In this document: positions 27,593 through 35,472 of the stretch, in pieces
Numbering within the stretch: position 1 is the first letter of the stretch
Layout of the letters: every line of letters starts with the position of its first letter
Origin: Megasphaera paucivorans
Lineage (GTDB): Bacteria; Bacillota; Negativicutes; Veillonellales; Megasphaeraceae
Direction of reading: 5' to 3'
Assembly (NCBI RefSeq): GCF_900103535.1
Contig: NZ_FNHQ01000012.1
Coordinates: forward strand, 20,448 to 84,447
DNA length: 64,000 nucleotides
Program-made: the position numbers and the translations under genes
Notes under the pieces: generated by a model
Seen by the model: only the letters and a program-made list of their open reading frames with translations
What the model was told of the DNA's origin: nothing
Databases searched by the model: none

Positions 27593-27678
27593 CTTGTTCT
27601 CAACGAGATACAAGTCGCTAATTATTAATGCATAACTTTCACAGTTATAACTTAGTCCGGTTCTCAATGATACCGACT
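27593..27678 (-). ncRNA. Three-hairpin leader RNA with duplicated loop motif
   Basis: On the minus strand three hairpins follow each other. The outer two (27654-27678 and 27593-27614) have different stems but share GTATC at the 5' side and TTGAGAAC at the 3' side of the loop. The middle one is ATAACT-GTGAA-AGTTAT (27632-27648). The set lies between a strong promoter and the ECF gene. No riboswitch class I know fits; a DNA-binding direct repeat is the alternative. Confidence 0.5.
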
Positions 27679-27718
27679 GAATCATGTATTTAACTGTAAT
27701 CATTTTTGCACTATGCGT

Positions 27719-27747
27719 AGTATATCACACAAAACAACGCTTGCCAA
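27719..27747 (-). promoter_or_regulatory. Promoter of the ECF S-component gene
   Basis: TTGGCA, a 17-base spacer and TATACT with an extended TGA on the minus strand. It predicts a leader of about 136 bases. Confidence 0.8.
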
Positions 27748-27795
27748 TAGTATTGAGATAAAATTTGTGAAAAAAAACACAAAGATAGTACAACA

Positions 27796-27826
27796 AAACC
27801 CCTGCCATAATATATGGCAGGGGTTT
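27796..27826 (-). terminator. Terminator of the rplU-prp-rpmA operon
   Basis: A perfect 14-base stem, AAACCCCTGCCATA and its complement with a 3-base loop, ends in TTTTGTTG on the minus strand just after rpmA. Confidence 0.9.
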
Positions 27827-27835
27827 ATATCATAC

Positions 27836-28120
27836 TTAAGCTTCAACCGGATATACACTAACCTTACGGTTAACCTTACCGGCACGTTCAAAAGCAACTT
27901 TACCAGCTGCCGTAGCAAATAACGTATCATCTTTGCCAATACCTACGTTAGTACCCGGATGGAAATGAGTCCCGCGCTGGCGTACAATAATGTTGCCGGC
28001 TTTTACAGTAGAACCATCATGACATTTAACGCCAAGACGCTTAGATTCACTATCACGGCCGTTATGTGTACTGCCCTGTCCCTTTTTATGAGCGAAGAGC
28101 TGTAAATCAAATTTAAACAT
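27836..28120 (-). CDS. rpmA: 50S ribosomal protein L27 (with Prp-cleaved N-terminus)
   Basis: Ribosomal protein near the peptidyl transferase centre. It starts [17 protein letters not shown]: Firmicute L27 has this short extension, which the protease Prp removes before AHKKG to expose the functional N-terminus. The body carries [16 protein letters not shown] and [22 protein letters not shown]. The ATG at 28120 is chosen because GGAGG lies eight bases upstream. At 94 residues it is complete. The processing protease is the gene immediately upstream. Confidence 0.97.
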   Translation of the reverse strand: MFKFDLQLFAHKKGQGSTHNGRDSESKRLGVKCHDGSTVKAGNIIVRQRGTHFHPGTNVGIGKDDTLFATAAGKVAFERAGKVNRKVSVYPVEA

Positions 28121-28137
28121 TGTGTCCACCTCCTGAC

Positions 28138-28446
28138 TTATCTGTTCAGTACGACATACGAATCATATTGCCGTACAATTTGTTCTAATCCTAAAACCAA
28201 AGTCTTTAAAATAACTCGTGCCTCGTCAGTAACACAATCCACATGAACGTTCAGAAAGCCATCAGATATCTCATACTCAACTGACTCCTGCTGATATTCC
28301 ATCAAACCCAGCAGTGCGGTCTGTGTAAGAGCTGATATAGCAGCACACACAATATCACTGCCTGCCTCACTATAGTCAGAATGGCCTGACACAGAAAATC
28401 CGTTATTTTCATGCAATTGATCATACTGCAGCGTAATTGAAATCAT
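28138..28446 (-). CDS. prp: Ribosomal-processing cysteine protease Prp
   Basis: Protease that cleaves the L27 N-terminal extension. The catalytic His22 (GHSDYSEAG) and Cys34 (DIVCAAIS) are both present in the family motif. It is 102 residues long. Its ATG overlaps the L21 stop in TAATG, and rpmA follows 17 bases after its stop, so enzyme and substrate are made from one message. Confidence 0.96.
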   Translation of the reverse strand: MISITLQYDQLHENNGFSVSGHSDYSEAGSDIVCAAISALTQTALLGLMEYQQESVEYEISDGFLNVHVDCVTDEARVILKTLVLGLEQIVRQYDSYVVLNR

Positions 28447-28757
28447 TATGCTTCAATCTTTTCAATAACAACTTTTGTAAACGGCTGACGATGGCCCTGA
28501 CGACGACGATAATTAGATTTTGCTCTGTATTTAAATACCAAAATTTTCTTTTCTTTGCCGTGTTCTAAAACTTTAGCCGTTACTTTCGCACCTTGAACAA
28601 CAGGAGAACCAATCTTTACATCTCCATCGTTAACAACTGCCAATACTTCATCAAATGTAACTTCTGATTCGGCGGGAACAGCCAGCTTTTCGATAAAAAT
28701 TTTATCGCCTTCAGCAACACGATACTGTTTACCACCAGTTTTAATAATAGCGTACAT
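28446..28757 (-). CDS. rplU: 50S ribosomal protein L21
   Basis: Ribosomal protein that binds 23S rRNA. It begins [25 protein letters not shown] and ends with the basic stretch [23 protein letters not shown], which contains the conserved RRRQGHRQP signature. Length is 103 residues. It is the first gene of rplU-prp-rpmA, behind a structured leader and a strong promoter. Confidence 0.98.
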   Translation of the reverse strand: MYAIIKTGGKQYRVAEGDKIFIEKLAVPAESEVTFDEVLAVVNDGDVKIGSPVVQGAKVTAKVLEHGKEKKILVFKYRAKSNYRRRQGHRQPFTKVVIEKIEA

Positions 28758-28860
28758 AGTGACACCTCCTCATCAATATACTCGCTGAATACGGCGCCTT
28801 ACGGACTTATCAGCCTCTTCATGCGGCTTACCACAGCCACTGTGCTATGCTATGACTTAC
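28758..28860 (-). ncRNA. Probable L21 leader RNA
   Basis: The roughly 100-base leader of rplU is GC-rich and can fold (for example GCCGCATGAAGAGGC and CCGTAAGGCGCC segments). Firmicute rplU operons commonly have an autoregulatory L21 leader at this place. I identify it by position and look, not by a model match. Confidence 0.6.
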
Positions 28861-28862
28861 TT

Positions 28863-28891
28863 ATTCTACCTTAGTAATAAGGAATTGTCAA
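28863..28891 (-). promoter_or_regulatory. Promoter of the rplU operon
   Basis: A perfect TTGACA, a 17-base spacer and TAGAAT on the minus strand. Confidence 0.85.
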
Positions 28892-28902
28892 TATAAACCG
28901 CA

Positions 28903-30045
28903 TCATTTACCAGAATTTTGAAAATAATCCGACAATCCTTGACATATGCTTTCAGCAAAATTTTGCTGTTGAGCGTCTGTGTTTAATGTTTTTTCTTCAC
29001 TGGGATTAGAAATAAAGCCCAATTCCACCAATGTCGCCGGCATATTCGTGTGCAGCAGCACATAGAAATTGGCAGTTTGTACCCCACGATCCGGAAATGC
29101 CGTGGCTTTCATGTTTTCTTTATGAATATATTTTGCCAATCCTAAATCATACGGCGTTTTGTTATTATAATACGCGGTTACCCCTCCGACATCGGGAGTG
29201 GAATACGAATCGATATGAATACATACAAACACATCGGCACCCGCCGCATTTGCCACATCACAACGAGCCTGCAGTTCTTCTACTGCGCCGTCATTAGGTG
29301 CATATACATCGACATCCGTAGTACGTGTCATAATCACCTTTGCCCCGGCTTGTTCCAAAAGTTTTTTTAGACGCATAGAAATTGCCAATGTAATATCTTT
29401 TTCTTTTGAAAAAGCGCCTAAAGCTCCGGAATCACTGCCGCCATGTCCGGGATCAATACAAATAATCTTTCCCTTTAAGCCAGAGGTTAAACTGTACGAA
29501 TTATTCAAATTATATGCAGGAACTGCATATGCCGTGACGTTTTGATCATCAGCCGCACCGCTTCCTTGGTATTGCTGTTTAGATTGCCATTGTCTCCATT
29601 GCTTCACTGTGCCAGATTTATCGTTTATATCAATGACAATACGGTTCGGCCGACCATTTTTATAGTCACTGCTTAAAGAAAAAATTTTAATATCGTTTTT
29701 GTTTAAAACCTGAGGCACACGAATATTGATATCCGTAGCATACATATGTTGTGCCAACGAAATCTGTGATATAACATTTTTATCCCCCGTATACGTGTGA
29801 GCTACTCCATCAGCAATCTGCGTATTAGGCAGCGAAATAGTAATATATTTCCCTGTATTATCCAATACAGCTTTAGGCTTTACTGTATTTGTCACTTCCA
29901 GCACTGTTCTGACGAAAGGAACTTCTGCATCATTTCGAGTAACAACCTTGACATTCGTTATTGTACTATTTGCAGCATGTACCGGAAATAACGGGCAAAT
30001 GCACATAATGGCCAAAATCGGAATTAATAATAGTTTTTTAAACAA
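28903..30045 (-). CDS. N-acetylmuramoyl-L-alanine amidase with AMIN domain
   Basis: Exported zinc amidase that cleaves the peptide stem from peptidoglycan during cell separation. A signal peptide (about residues 1-24, ending PVHA) is followed by an AMIN domain (27-150) and an Amidase_3 domain (195-375). Zinc ligands sit in CIDPGHGGSDSGA and FVCIHIDS, and the catalytic Glu in VELGFISNPSEE. The layout equals AmiC of diderm bacteria, fitting a periplasm. The start is TTG with AAGGAGA upstream, since no better codon lies near the signal peptide. Confidence 0.93.
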   Translation of the reverse strand: MFKKLLLIPILAIMCICPLFPVHAANSTITNVKVVTRNDAEVPFVRTVLEVTNTVKPKAVLDNTGKYITISLPNTQIADGVAHTYTGDKNVISQISLAQHMYATDINIRVPQVLNKNDIKIFSLSSDYKNGRPNRIVIDINDKSGTVKQWRQWQSKQQYQGSGAADDQNVTAYAVPAYNLNNSYSLTSGLKGKIICIDPGHGGSDSGALGAFSKEKDITLAISMRLKKLLEQAGAKVIMTRTTDVDVYAPNDGAVEELQARCDVANAAGADVFVCIHIDSYSTPDVGGVTAYYNNKTPYDLGLAKYIHKENMKATAFPDRGVQTANFYVLLHTNMPATLVELGFISNPSEEKTLNTDAQQQNFAESICQGLSDYFQNSGK

Positions 30046-30081
30046 TGGTATCTTCTCCTTTTTGGGTTTGTTAGCTTTTAT

Positions 30082-30090
30082 ATTATACCA
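30082..30090 (-). promoter_or_regulatory. Extended -10 promoter of the amidase gene
   Basis: TGGTATAAT on the minus strand, 36 bases before the start; the -35 is weak. Confidence 0.55.
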
Positions 30091-30144
30091 TGTTTTTCTT
30101 CATTAATGAAACATAGAATTCCCTGTTAAGAAACTATTTCGTAT

Positions 30145-30354
30145 TTACACTTGCCTATGTAATAACTCAATTTCTTCCTGCATTTCTTTCTCTGCTTCTT
30201 TATTTCTTATAATTTCCAGCGTATATGCCATGCCTTCATCCGCCCCCTGCGGAAGACAGGCTAACGGAATACGTATTTCATGTTCTGCCGCATCATCAAC
30301 GATAATGTATGCATCCTGTTCCGTAATTCTGTCTATACTGCCAATGAGTTTCAT
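30145..30354 (-). CDS. DUF3006 small protein
   Basis: A 69-residue acidic protein matching DUF3006: it opens MKLIGSIDRITEQDAYIIVDD and contains IPLACLPQGADEGMAYTLEI. The function is unknown. DUF3006 genes are repeatedly paired with ComEC-like metallo-beta-lactamase genes, as here, where the start lies one base after the lactamase stop. GGGAG precedes the chosen ATG. A longer frame from 30393 overlaps the lactamase gene and is rejected. Confidence 0.83.
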   Translation of the reverse strand: MKLIGSIDRITEQDAYIIVDDAAEHEIRIPLACLPQGADEGMAYTLEIIRNKEAEKEMQEEIELLHRQV

Positions 30355-30355
30355 A

Positions 30356-31273
30356 TCAATGCTCCCTTTCCGCACTAAATTTGACACCGTCACTGCATAT
30401 AGTAATAATGCCGTCCCGATCTATACGAAAAATTTGTACAGATTCTTTTTTTAATATCTGTAATGTTTCTGTGTGTGGAAAATCATAACGATTGCCGGCA
30501 CCGCAGGAAATAACGGCTGTCGTAGGACGAACCGCTTTGATAAAAGCGACAGAGGAGGAACTTTTGCTGCCATGATGACCTACTTTCAGCACATCAGATT
30601 TTAAATGACCTCCATAATCAGCAAGCAGACGTTTTTCAGCTTCTTTTTGCGCATCCCCCATAAAAAGCATAGAGAAGTTTTTGTAGGTTAAACGACACAC
30701 GATAGAATTATCATTCGCAACCCCATTTTTTGTCTCATTTTCTGTATTTTCCGATGAAATAAGCGTATTCCGCGGAGATAGCACTTCAAATTGAACATCA
30801 TCTCCTAATGCAACCCTATCCCCTTTACGTAAAACACTGCGTGAAATATTATATTCCTTTATATGCTTCAAATAATTACGATACATGGCATTATTCGAAC
30901 TGACTCCGTTATCATAAATTTGATGAATTTTAAAATTTTTAAACAGCGCGGACATGCCACCTAAATGATCACCATGCGGATGTGTAATAATAATAGAATC
31001 AATTTCCTTCACATGCCGTTCCTGCAGCTGTTTAATCAAAGATGCACGACTGTCGACATCCCCGGTATCAATCACCATATTTTTTCCGCAATATTGTATA
31101 AGTGCCGCATCTGCCTGTCCTACATGTAAAACAAAAATACAAACTTTATCACCAGCTGCATCAAACGAAGAATCTCCGAGATGCACCCGGCCGCATCCTG
31201 CAATTAATAGAACCGCCAATATAAGACACATTTCTAAGAAAAACATTAGAAACTTCCGGTATGTAGAACTCAT
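30356..31273 (-). CDS. Lipoprotein metallo-beta-lactamase (ComEC C-domain type)
   Basis: A 305-residue exported protein with an N-terminal membrane segment ending in the lipobox LIAGC, so probably a lipoprotein. The rest is a metallo-hydrolase domain related to the C-terminal part of ComEC: DTGDVDSRASL, the metal motif HPHGDHLGG, FMGDAQKEAE and KVGHHGSKSS. Family members are thought to be nucleases or phosphodiesterases; the substrate here is unknown. It overlaps nnr by one base and is followed by DUF3006, so the three are probably co-translated. Confidence 0.87.
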   Translation of the reverse strand: MSSTYRKFLMFFLEMCLILAVLLIAGCGRVHLGDSSFDAAGDKVCIFVLHVGQADAALIQYCGKNMVIDTGDVDSRASLIKQLQERHVKEIDSIIITHPHGDHLGGMSALFKNFKIHQIYDNGVSSNNAMYRNYLKHIKEYNISRSVLRKGDRVALGDDVQFEVLSPRNTLISSENTENETKNGVANDNSIVCRLTYKNFSMLFMGDAQKEAEKRLLADYGGHLKSDVLKVGHHGSKSSSSVAFIKAVRPTTAVISCGAGNRYDFPHTETLQILKKESVQIFRIDRDGIITICSDGVKFSAEREH

Positions 31274-32937
31274 TATATAGATTCCATCATCCCAAATAAA
31301 TTTCTATCTTCTGAAGCCGTATCCCCGGCTATTTCTAATGCTTTTATAACACGTGGTATCGCATCCGCTACTTCGCATGGAGAATATCCATATGGCCCAT
31401 ATTTATTATAACAATAATCGCCGGCAGCACCATGTATAAACACACCGGAACAAGCCGCTGCACACAAATCCGGCATTCCATCATGTGCCGCAAACGCGGC
31501 AATCATACCGGTCAGAACATCGCCCATGCCGCCTGCAGCCATTCCTGCATTCCCTGTCGGATTTACATATACCGTTTGCGCATCAGATGAAACAATAACG
31601 GTCGGTGCACCTTTTAAAACAAGCGTCACGTTCCATTCGTGTACAAAATGTTTAGCGGCTTCAATAACATCTTTTTTTACCTCTGCAATAGAAACACCGC
31701 TTAACCGGCTGAATTCAGCAAGATGAGGCGTCATAATAATACGTTTCCCATATGGTGAAATAAATTCTTTTTCCGAATGAATAAGATTTAACGCATCCGC
31801 ATCAATAACAATAGGACACGTCGTGTTTCTGATAACTTCTTGTATAAATGTCTTCGTTTTCGAGTTTTTCCCCATCCCAGGACCTATAGCGATTACTGTC
31901 CATTTTTTAGCTTCTTCTAGAATCTGGAACACATCATTTTCTGAAAATTCGCTGCCACTGCCAATTCCTCTGACCATGATTTCCGGCAATTTTCCGATGC
32001 AATAAGATGCTGTTTGTTCAGGTACCCGAAGAAATATTTTTCCTGCACCTGCCCGCATGGCTCCGCGGCAAGTCATTAGAGGAGCTCCTATCATATCCCG
32101 GCTTCCGCTGACAACAGCAATCGTTCCATGCGTTCCCTTATGACTATCCGGCGCTCGGGAGCAAAGGACACGTTCGATATCAGCTGTTTCCAGAAGATAT
32201 GCAGCATTCTGTTCTCGATTTCGCAACAAAGAAACAGGCATCCCAATCGGATCCCATACAATAGAACCACAGCATTTTTTCCCGGGATAAAACTGCATTC
32301 CTCTCTTTAATGCACCAAAAGTTACCGTCATGTCGGCATATATAGGTTCCCCGGTATGTTCTTCACCATTACCGCTTATTTCTCCCGTGTCAGTATTAAC
32401 ACCCGTGGGAATATCAACAGCAATAACTTTAATTTTCCCATTCTTTGCCGCATCATTAATACAGCGCACAAGAAATGTCGCCGGATTATGCAATTGTCCA
32501 TGAAATCCCGTTCCCACTATGGCATCGACTATGATATCCGTCTCTTTCAAACGCTGATGCAGCTGTTGGTTATCCTCATTTCCTTCTGCATAATTTTCTA
32601 TCACACAAGAACCTTCCTCTGCCATGGCATATAACGTCTGCAAATGATAATTTGCTTCCGTGCTATACGACGCGTCCTTACCTAAAACATACACAAAAAC
32701 GCGCGCTCCTTCAGCTAGTATATGACGGGCAATGACAAACCCATCGCCTCCGTTATTTCCTTTTCCGCAAAAAACAATAACCCTTTTGTTATGCCAGCTG
32801 ATAATCAGATCTTTCGCTTTTTCCACAACAGCATGTCCGGCGTTTTCCATTAAAACCACTGGTGCAATTTTGTATTTGCCATACATTGCGGTCTGATCCA
32901 TATGATGCATTTGGTCTGCTGTACATAATTTTTTCAT
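31273..32937 (-). CDS. nnr: Bifunctional NAD(P)H-hydrate epimerase/dehydratase
   Basis: Repairs damaged NAD(P)H hydrates. The N-terminal NnrE (YjeF_N) epimerase domain fills about 1-235, with FCGKGNNGGDGFVIARHL-like segment and VDAIVGTGFHG. The C-terminal NnrD dehydratase domain (about 250-535) holds PDSHKGTHGTIAVVSGS, TPHLAEFSRL, LKGAPTVI and NPTGNAGMAAGGMGDVLTG, the ADP-binding signature. The 554 residues are a complete fusion. It follows acpS by 21 bases, a common Firmicute pairing. Confidence 0.95.
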   Translation of the reverse strand: MKKLCTADQMHHMDQTAMYGKYKIAPVVLMENAGHAVVEKAKDLIISWHNKRVIVFCGKGNNGGDGFVIARHILAEGARVFVYVLGKDASYSTEANYHLQTLYAMAEEGSCVIENYAEGNEDNQQLHQRLKETDIIVDAIVGTGFHGQLHNPATFLVRCINDAAKNGKIKVIAVDIPTGVNTDTGEISGNGEEHTGEPIYADMTVTFGALKRGMQFYPGKKCCGSIVWDPIGMPVSLLRNREQNAAYLLETADIERVLCSRAPDSHKGTHGTIAVVSGSRDMIGAPLMTCRGAMRAGAGKIFLRVPEQTASYCIGKLPEIMVRGIGSGSEFSENDVFQILEEAKKWTVIAIGPGMGKNSKTKTFIQEVIRNTTCPIVIDADALNLIHSEKEFISPYGKRIIMTPHLAEFSRLSGVSIAEVKKDVIEAAKHFVHEWNVTLVLKGAPTVIVSSDAQTVYVNPTGNAGMAAGGMGDVLTGMIAAFAAHDGMPDLCAAACSGVFIHGAAGDYCYNKYGPYGYSPCEVADAIPRVIKALEIAGDTASEDRNLFGMMESI

Positions 32938-32958
32938 GTCAAAGCCCCCTGTGATTTA

Positions 32959-33324
32959 TTACTCCCACACAACTTGTGCTATCGCATATTCACCATCATG
33001 GCTAATAGAAAGTGCCGGCTCATAGTTAGAATGGTCAGCCGCTGCCGCTGCATAATAGCCATATAATTTAAAATAAGGTTTTCCTAAATCTGTATGACAT
33101 ATTTCAACATCCGTCCATTTCCCCTGCCGAAATCCAGTACCTAAGGCTTTAAAAAACGCTTCTTTAGCTGCAAACATAGCCGCCAAAGAAGCATACCGGG
33201 ATGAACCACGGTTCTGGCAATATGCCAGTTCCTGCTGTGTAAATACTCTTTCCAGCGACGTTCCGCGGCGAGCAGCCAATTGTTCCATCCTGTTTATTTG
33301 TATAATATCCACACCTGCATACAT
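32959..33324 (-). CDS. acpS: Holo-[acyl-carrier-protein] synthase
   Basis: Transfers phosphopantetheine from CoA to acyl carrier protein. It begins MYAGVDIIQINRME with the catalytic Asp in GVDI, and has FAAKEAFFKALGTGF with the Mg-binding Glu, then LSISHDGEYAIAQV. The ATG at 33324 has GGAGG seven bases before it, giving 121 residues. Upstream in-frame sequence is a terminator and is not translated. Because that terminator ends only some 16 bases before the start codon, expression may depend on partial read-through. Confidence 0.95.
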   Translation of the reverse strand: MYAGVDIIQINRMEQLAARRGTSLERVFTQQELAYCQNRGSSRYASLAAMFAAKEAFFKALGTGFRQGKWTDVEICHTDLGKPYFKLYGYYAAAAADHSNYEPALSISHDGEYAIAQVVWE

Positions 33325-33340
33325 ATGTTTTCCTCCTGTA

Positions 33341-33380
33341 AAAAACCGCAATCCCAATACATATTGAGATTGCGGTTTTT
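33341..33380 (-). terminator. Terminator between the unknown 99-residue gene and acpS
   Basis: AAAAACCGCAATC is complementary to GATTGCGGTTTTT, with further pairing inside. It lies directly after the stop codon of the upstream gene and just before the acpS ribosome site. Confidence 0.85.
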
Positions 33381-33382
33381 GT

Positions 33383-33682
33383 TTACCATTTTTGCTTTCG
33401 GATGCACACAGCAAGTCCTTCTAATATCACTCTAAACGTATTAAAAGATATCGTCAAATCCGGATAAACAGAATTTGCCACTTTATAAGATATCGTAACG
33501 CAGCCATTCTGGTAATCATACATCAAACCATGTAAATTGGATTCAAACGTATATTTACTAGGCGGTACATTAAACTGCGGCATCCGTTCTTTACGCAGGC
33601 CCCGCAGCATCCTGTCTATAAGCGCAGCTTTTGGTACCTCCTGTTTCAACATCTCTTCGACAAAATTATCTAATACAGACAT
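33383..33682 (-). CDS. Hypothetical protein
   Basis: A 99-residue soluble protein that I do not recognise. It opens MSVLDNFVEEMLKQEVPKAALIDRMLRGLRKERMPQ, probably helical, and continues with alternating strands (YTFESNLHGLMYDYQN, VTISYKVANSVYPDLTISF). There is no signal peptide or cofactor motif. The ATG at 33682 follows the lysC stop by seven bases with GAGG upstream, so it is translated with lysC. The terminator after it marks the end of a lysC two-gene unit. Confidence 0.75.
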   Translation of the reverse strand: MSVLDNFVEEMLKQEVPKAALIDRMLRGLRKERMPQFNVPPSKYTFESNLHGLMYDYQNGCVTISYKVANSVYPDLTISFNTFRVILEGLAVCIRKQKW

Positions 33683-33689
33683 ATGCGCC

Positions 33690-34913
33690 TCAATGTTCAT
33701 CAAAGAAGCGTGCATGGATGGCCTTTACAGCTTTTTCTACATTTTCTTCGGAAATTAAACAGGAAATACTGATTTCTGAAGTAGAGATAATTTCAATATT
33801 AATATCATTTTCTCCCAATACACCGAACACGCCGGCAGCAATTCCGGGATGTCCAGCCATACCAGCACCTACAATAGATACTTTAGCCATTTTATCATCA
33901 ATAAGGACATTGTTAGCTCCCAATTCCTTGCAAAGATGATCCAGTACTTCCTTAGCTGCAATCAAGTCCGAACGGGAAATAGTAAAAGTAATATCTGTTT
34001 CTCCTTCATTAGCAACCCGGACACTCTGTACAATCATATCCACATCAATATTTTTATCTGCAAGTTCAGAGAATACTTGATATGCATACCCCGGTTTATT
34101 GGGAATGCCTAATACTGTAACTTTTGCTACATTTTTATCATCCGCTACGCCGCGAATCATATATTGTTTGATTTCCATGGAATATGCCTCCTGAATCATT
34201 GTTCCTTGATGGTCATTAAATGTAGAGCGTACATGAATAGGAACATTAAACCGGCTGCCCATCTCTACTGCCCGTGGCTGCATAACGCCAGCTCCCAATC
34301 TCGCCATTTCCAACATTTCACCATATGTAATTTCTTGCATTTTAACAGCAGTAGGTACAACACGCGGATCCGAAGAATACACTCCATCTACATCTGTATA
34401 TATTTCACATACATCAGCATTCATAGCGCCTGCAATAGCAACTGCCGTCGTATCTGATCCACCGCGGCCCAACGTTGTAATATCGCCTATATCAGTAATT
34501 CCTTGGAATCCGGCAACAATAACGATATTGCCGTCGTTCAAAGCATTTAAAATACGGTCTGGCTGTATATCCAGTATACGGCCTTTATTGAATGCGCTGC
34601 TTGTAGTAATTCCAGCCTGTGCTCCCGTAAAGGATATCGCCTTATGTCCGGCTTCTTGAAAAGCCATAGCCATCAGCGCAATAGAAATCTGTTCCCCCAC
34701 AGAAAGAAGCATATCCATTTCTCGTCCTATAGGTTTACTGGTGACCTCATTAGCAAGACTCACTAAATCATCGGTAGTATCCCCCATAGCCGAAACAACG
34801 ATAACAATCTTATCGCCCGGCTGTTCCCCCTTCAAAACACGGTTAACGATAGCACGCATCTTGTCAGGTGTCGCTACTGAGCTTCCGCCAAATTTTTTCA
34901 CTATCAATGCCAA
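33690..34913 (-). CDS. lysC: Aspartokinase
   Basis: First enzyme of the aspartate pathway (lysine, threonine, methionine). The catalytic domain begins ALIVKKFGGSSVATPDKM and includes GRGGSDTTAVAIAGAM and TDVDGVYSSDPRVV. Two C-terminal ACT domains (from about residue 265) carry the allosteric site, with VTVLGIPNKPGYAYQVFSEL and VSIVGAGMAGHPGIA. The start is TTG at 34913, because GAGGG lies seven bases before it and it gives the canonical N-terminus. No lysine riboswitch is seen in the 75-base leader. It has its own promoter. Confidence 0.95.
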   Translation of the reverse strand: MALIVKKFGGSSVATPDKMRAIVNRVLKGEQPGDKIVIVVSAMGDTTDDLVSLANEVTSKPIGREMDMLLSVGEQISIALMAMAFQEAGHKAISFTGAQAGITTSSAFNKGRILDIQPDRILNALNDGNIVIVAGFQGITDIGDITTLGRGGSDTTAVAIAGAMNADVCEIYTDVDGVYSSDPRVVPTAVKMQEITYGEMLEMARLGAGVMQPRAVEMGSRFNVPIHVRSTFNDHQGTMIQEAYSMEIKQYMIRGVADDKNVAKVTVLGIPNKPGYAYQVFSELADKNIDVDMIVQSVRVANEGETDITFTISRSDLIAAKEVLDHLCKELGANNVLIDDKMAKVSIVGAGMAGHPGIAAGVFGVLGENDINIEIISTSEISISCLISEENVEKAVKAIHARFFDEH

Positions 34914-34988
34914 CTTGAATCCCTCACTTTTACACACACCTTCACGTATGCATAATTGATATTTTAGTGCTTTTACCCACTTATTACG

Positions 34989-35017
34989 ATAATAGCATGG
35001 TATGTACTAAATGTAAA
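34989..35017 (-). promoter_or_regulatory. Promoter of lysC
   Basis: TTTACA, a 17-base spacer and TATTAT on the minus strand. Confidence 0.7.
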
Positions 35018-35043
35018 GTAAGAAAAGCCTCTCTTTTATTAAG

Positions 35044-35079
35044 AAAAAACAGGCTTTTTGCTTAAAGTAAAAAGCCTGT
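35044..35079 (-). terminator. Terminator of rnpB
   Basis: ACAGGCTTTTT pairs with AAAAAGCCTGT, followed by six T on the minus strand. It starts a few bases after the RNase P RNA 3' end. Confidence 0.9.
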
Positions 35080-35084
35080 ATCAT

Positions 35085-35439
35085 TCGCAGATGAGTAATC
35101 AGTAAGCCGAGTTTTGTTCTGCTTGCGCAGCAGCAATCATCTGTCTAGGCGTAACATTACTGTTACGCTCAAGCGACACAACCCGGAAGATCAGCGGGCC
35201 GCTTCATCCCTTCCCTATTCGGTCTTGCTCCAGATGGGGTTTGCCTAGCCGGCAAGTTACCTTACCGCTGGTACGCTCTTACCGCACCGTTCCACCCTTA
35301 CCACATACGTGGCGGTACACATTTCTGTGGCACTATCCCTAAAGTTGCCTTCGCCGGACGTTATCCGGCATCCTGCCCTATGGAGCTCGGACTTTCCTCC
35401 AATATTCACATACTGGCGATTGCTTTTCATACTCATCCC
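35085..35439 (-). ncRNA. rnpB: RNase P RNA (class A-like)
   Basis: Catalytic RNA that matures tRNA 5' ends. On the minus strand it has the conserved GGAGGAAAGTCCGAGCTCC start of the catalytic core, GCAGGATGCCGGATAACGTC, AGGTAACTTGCCGG and GACCGAATAGGGAAGG. The ends GATGAGTA and TACTCATC pair to form P1 and bound the gene. The length of about 350 bases and the flanking promoter and terminator agree. Confidence 0.95.
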
Positions 35440-35443
35440 AATT

Positions 35444-35472
35444 AGATTATCATAAAATGCCGGTCCGGTCAA
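35444..35472 (-). promoter_or_regulatory. Promoter of rnpB
   Basis: TTGACC, a 17-base spacer and TAATCT with an extended TGA on the minus strand. The -35 overlaps the thiE stop codon, and initiation falls at the P1 helix. Confidence 0.8.

Noticed and set aside
27700..27939. 79-codon frame overlapping the end of rpmA and its terminator
   Set aside because: It reads through rpmA in another frame and the terminator hairpin, and lacks a start signal.
34914..34988. Lysine riboswitch before lysC
   Set aside because: The leader of about 75 bases is too short for the lysine aptamer, and its conserved core is absent.
35257..35472. 71-codon frame on the minus strand
   Set aside because: It lies within RNase P RNA and arises from the RNA sequence; no ribosome site or protein family is seen.
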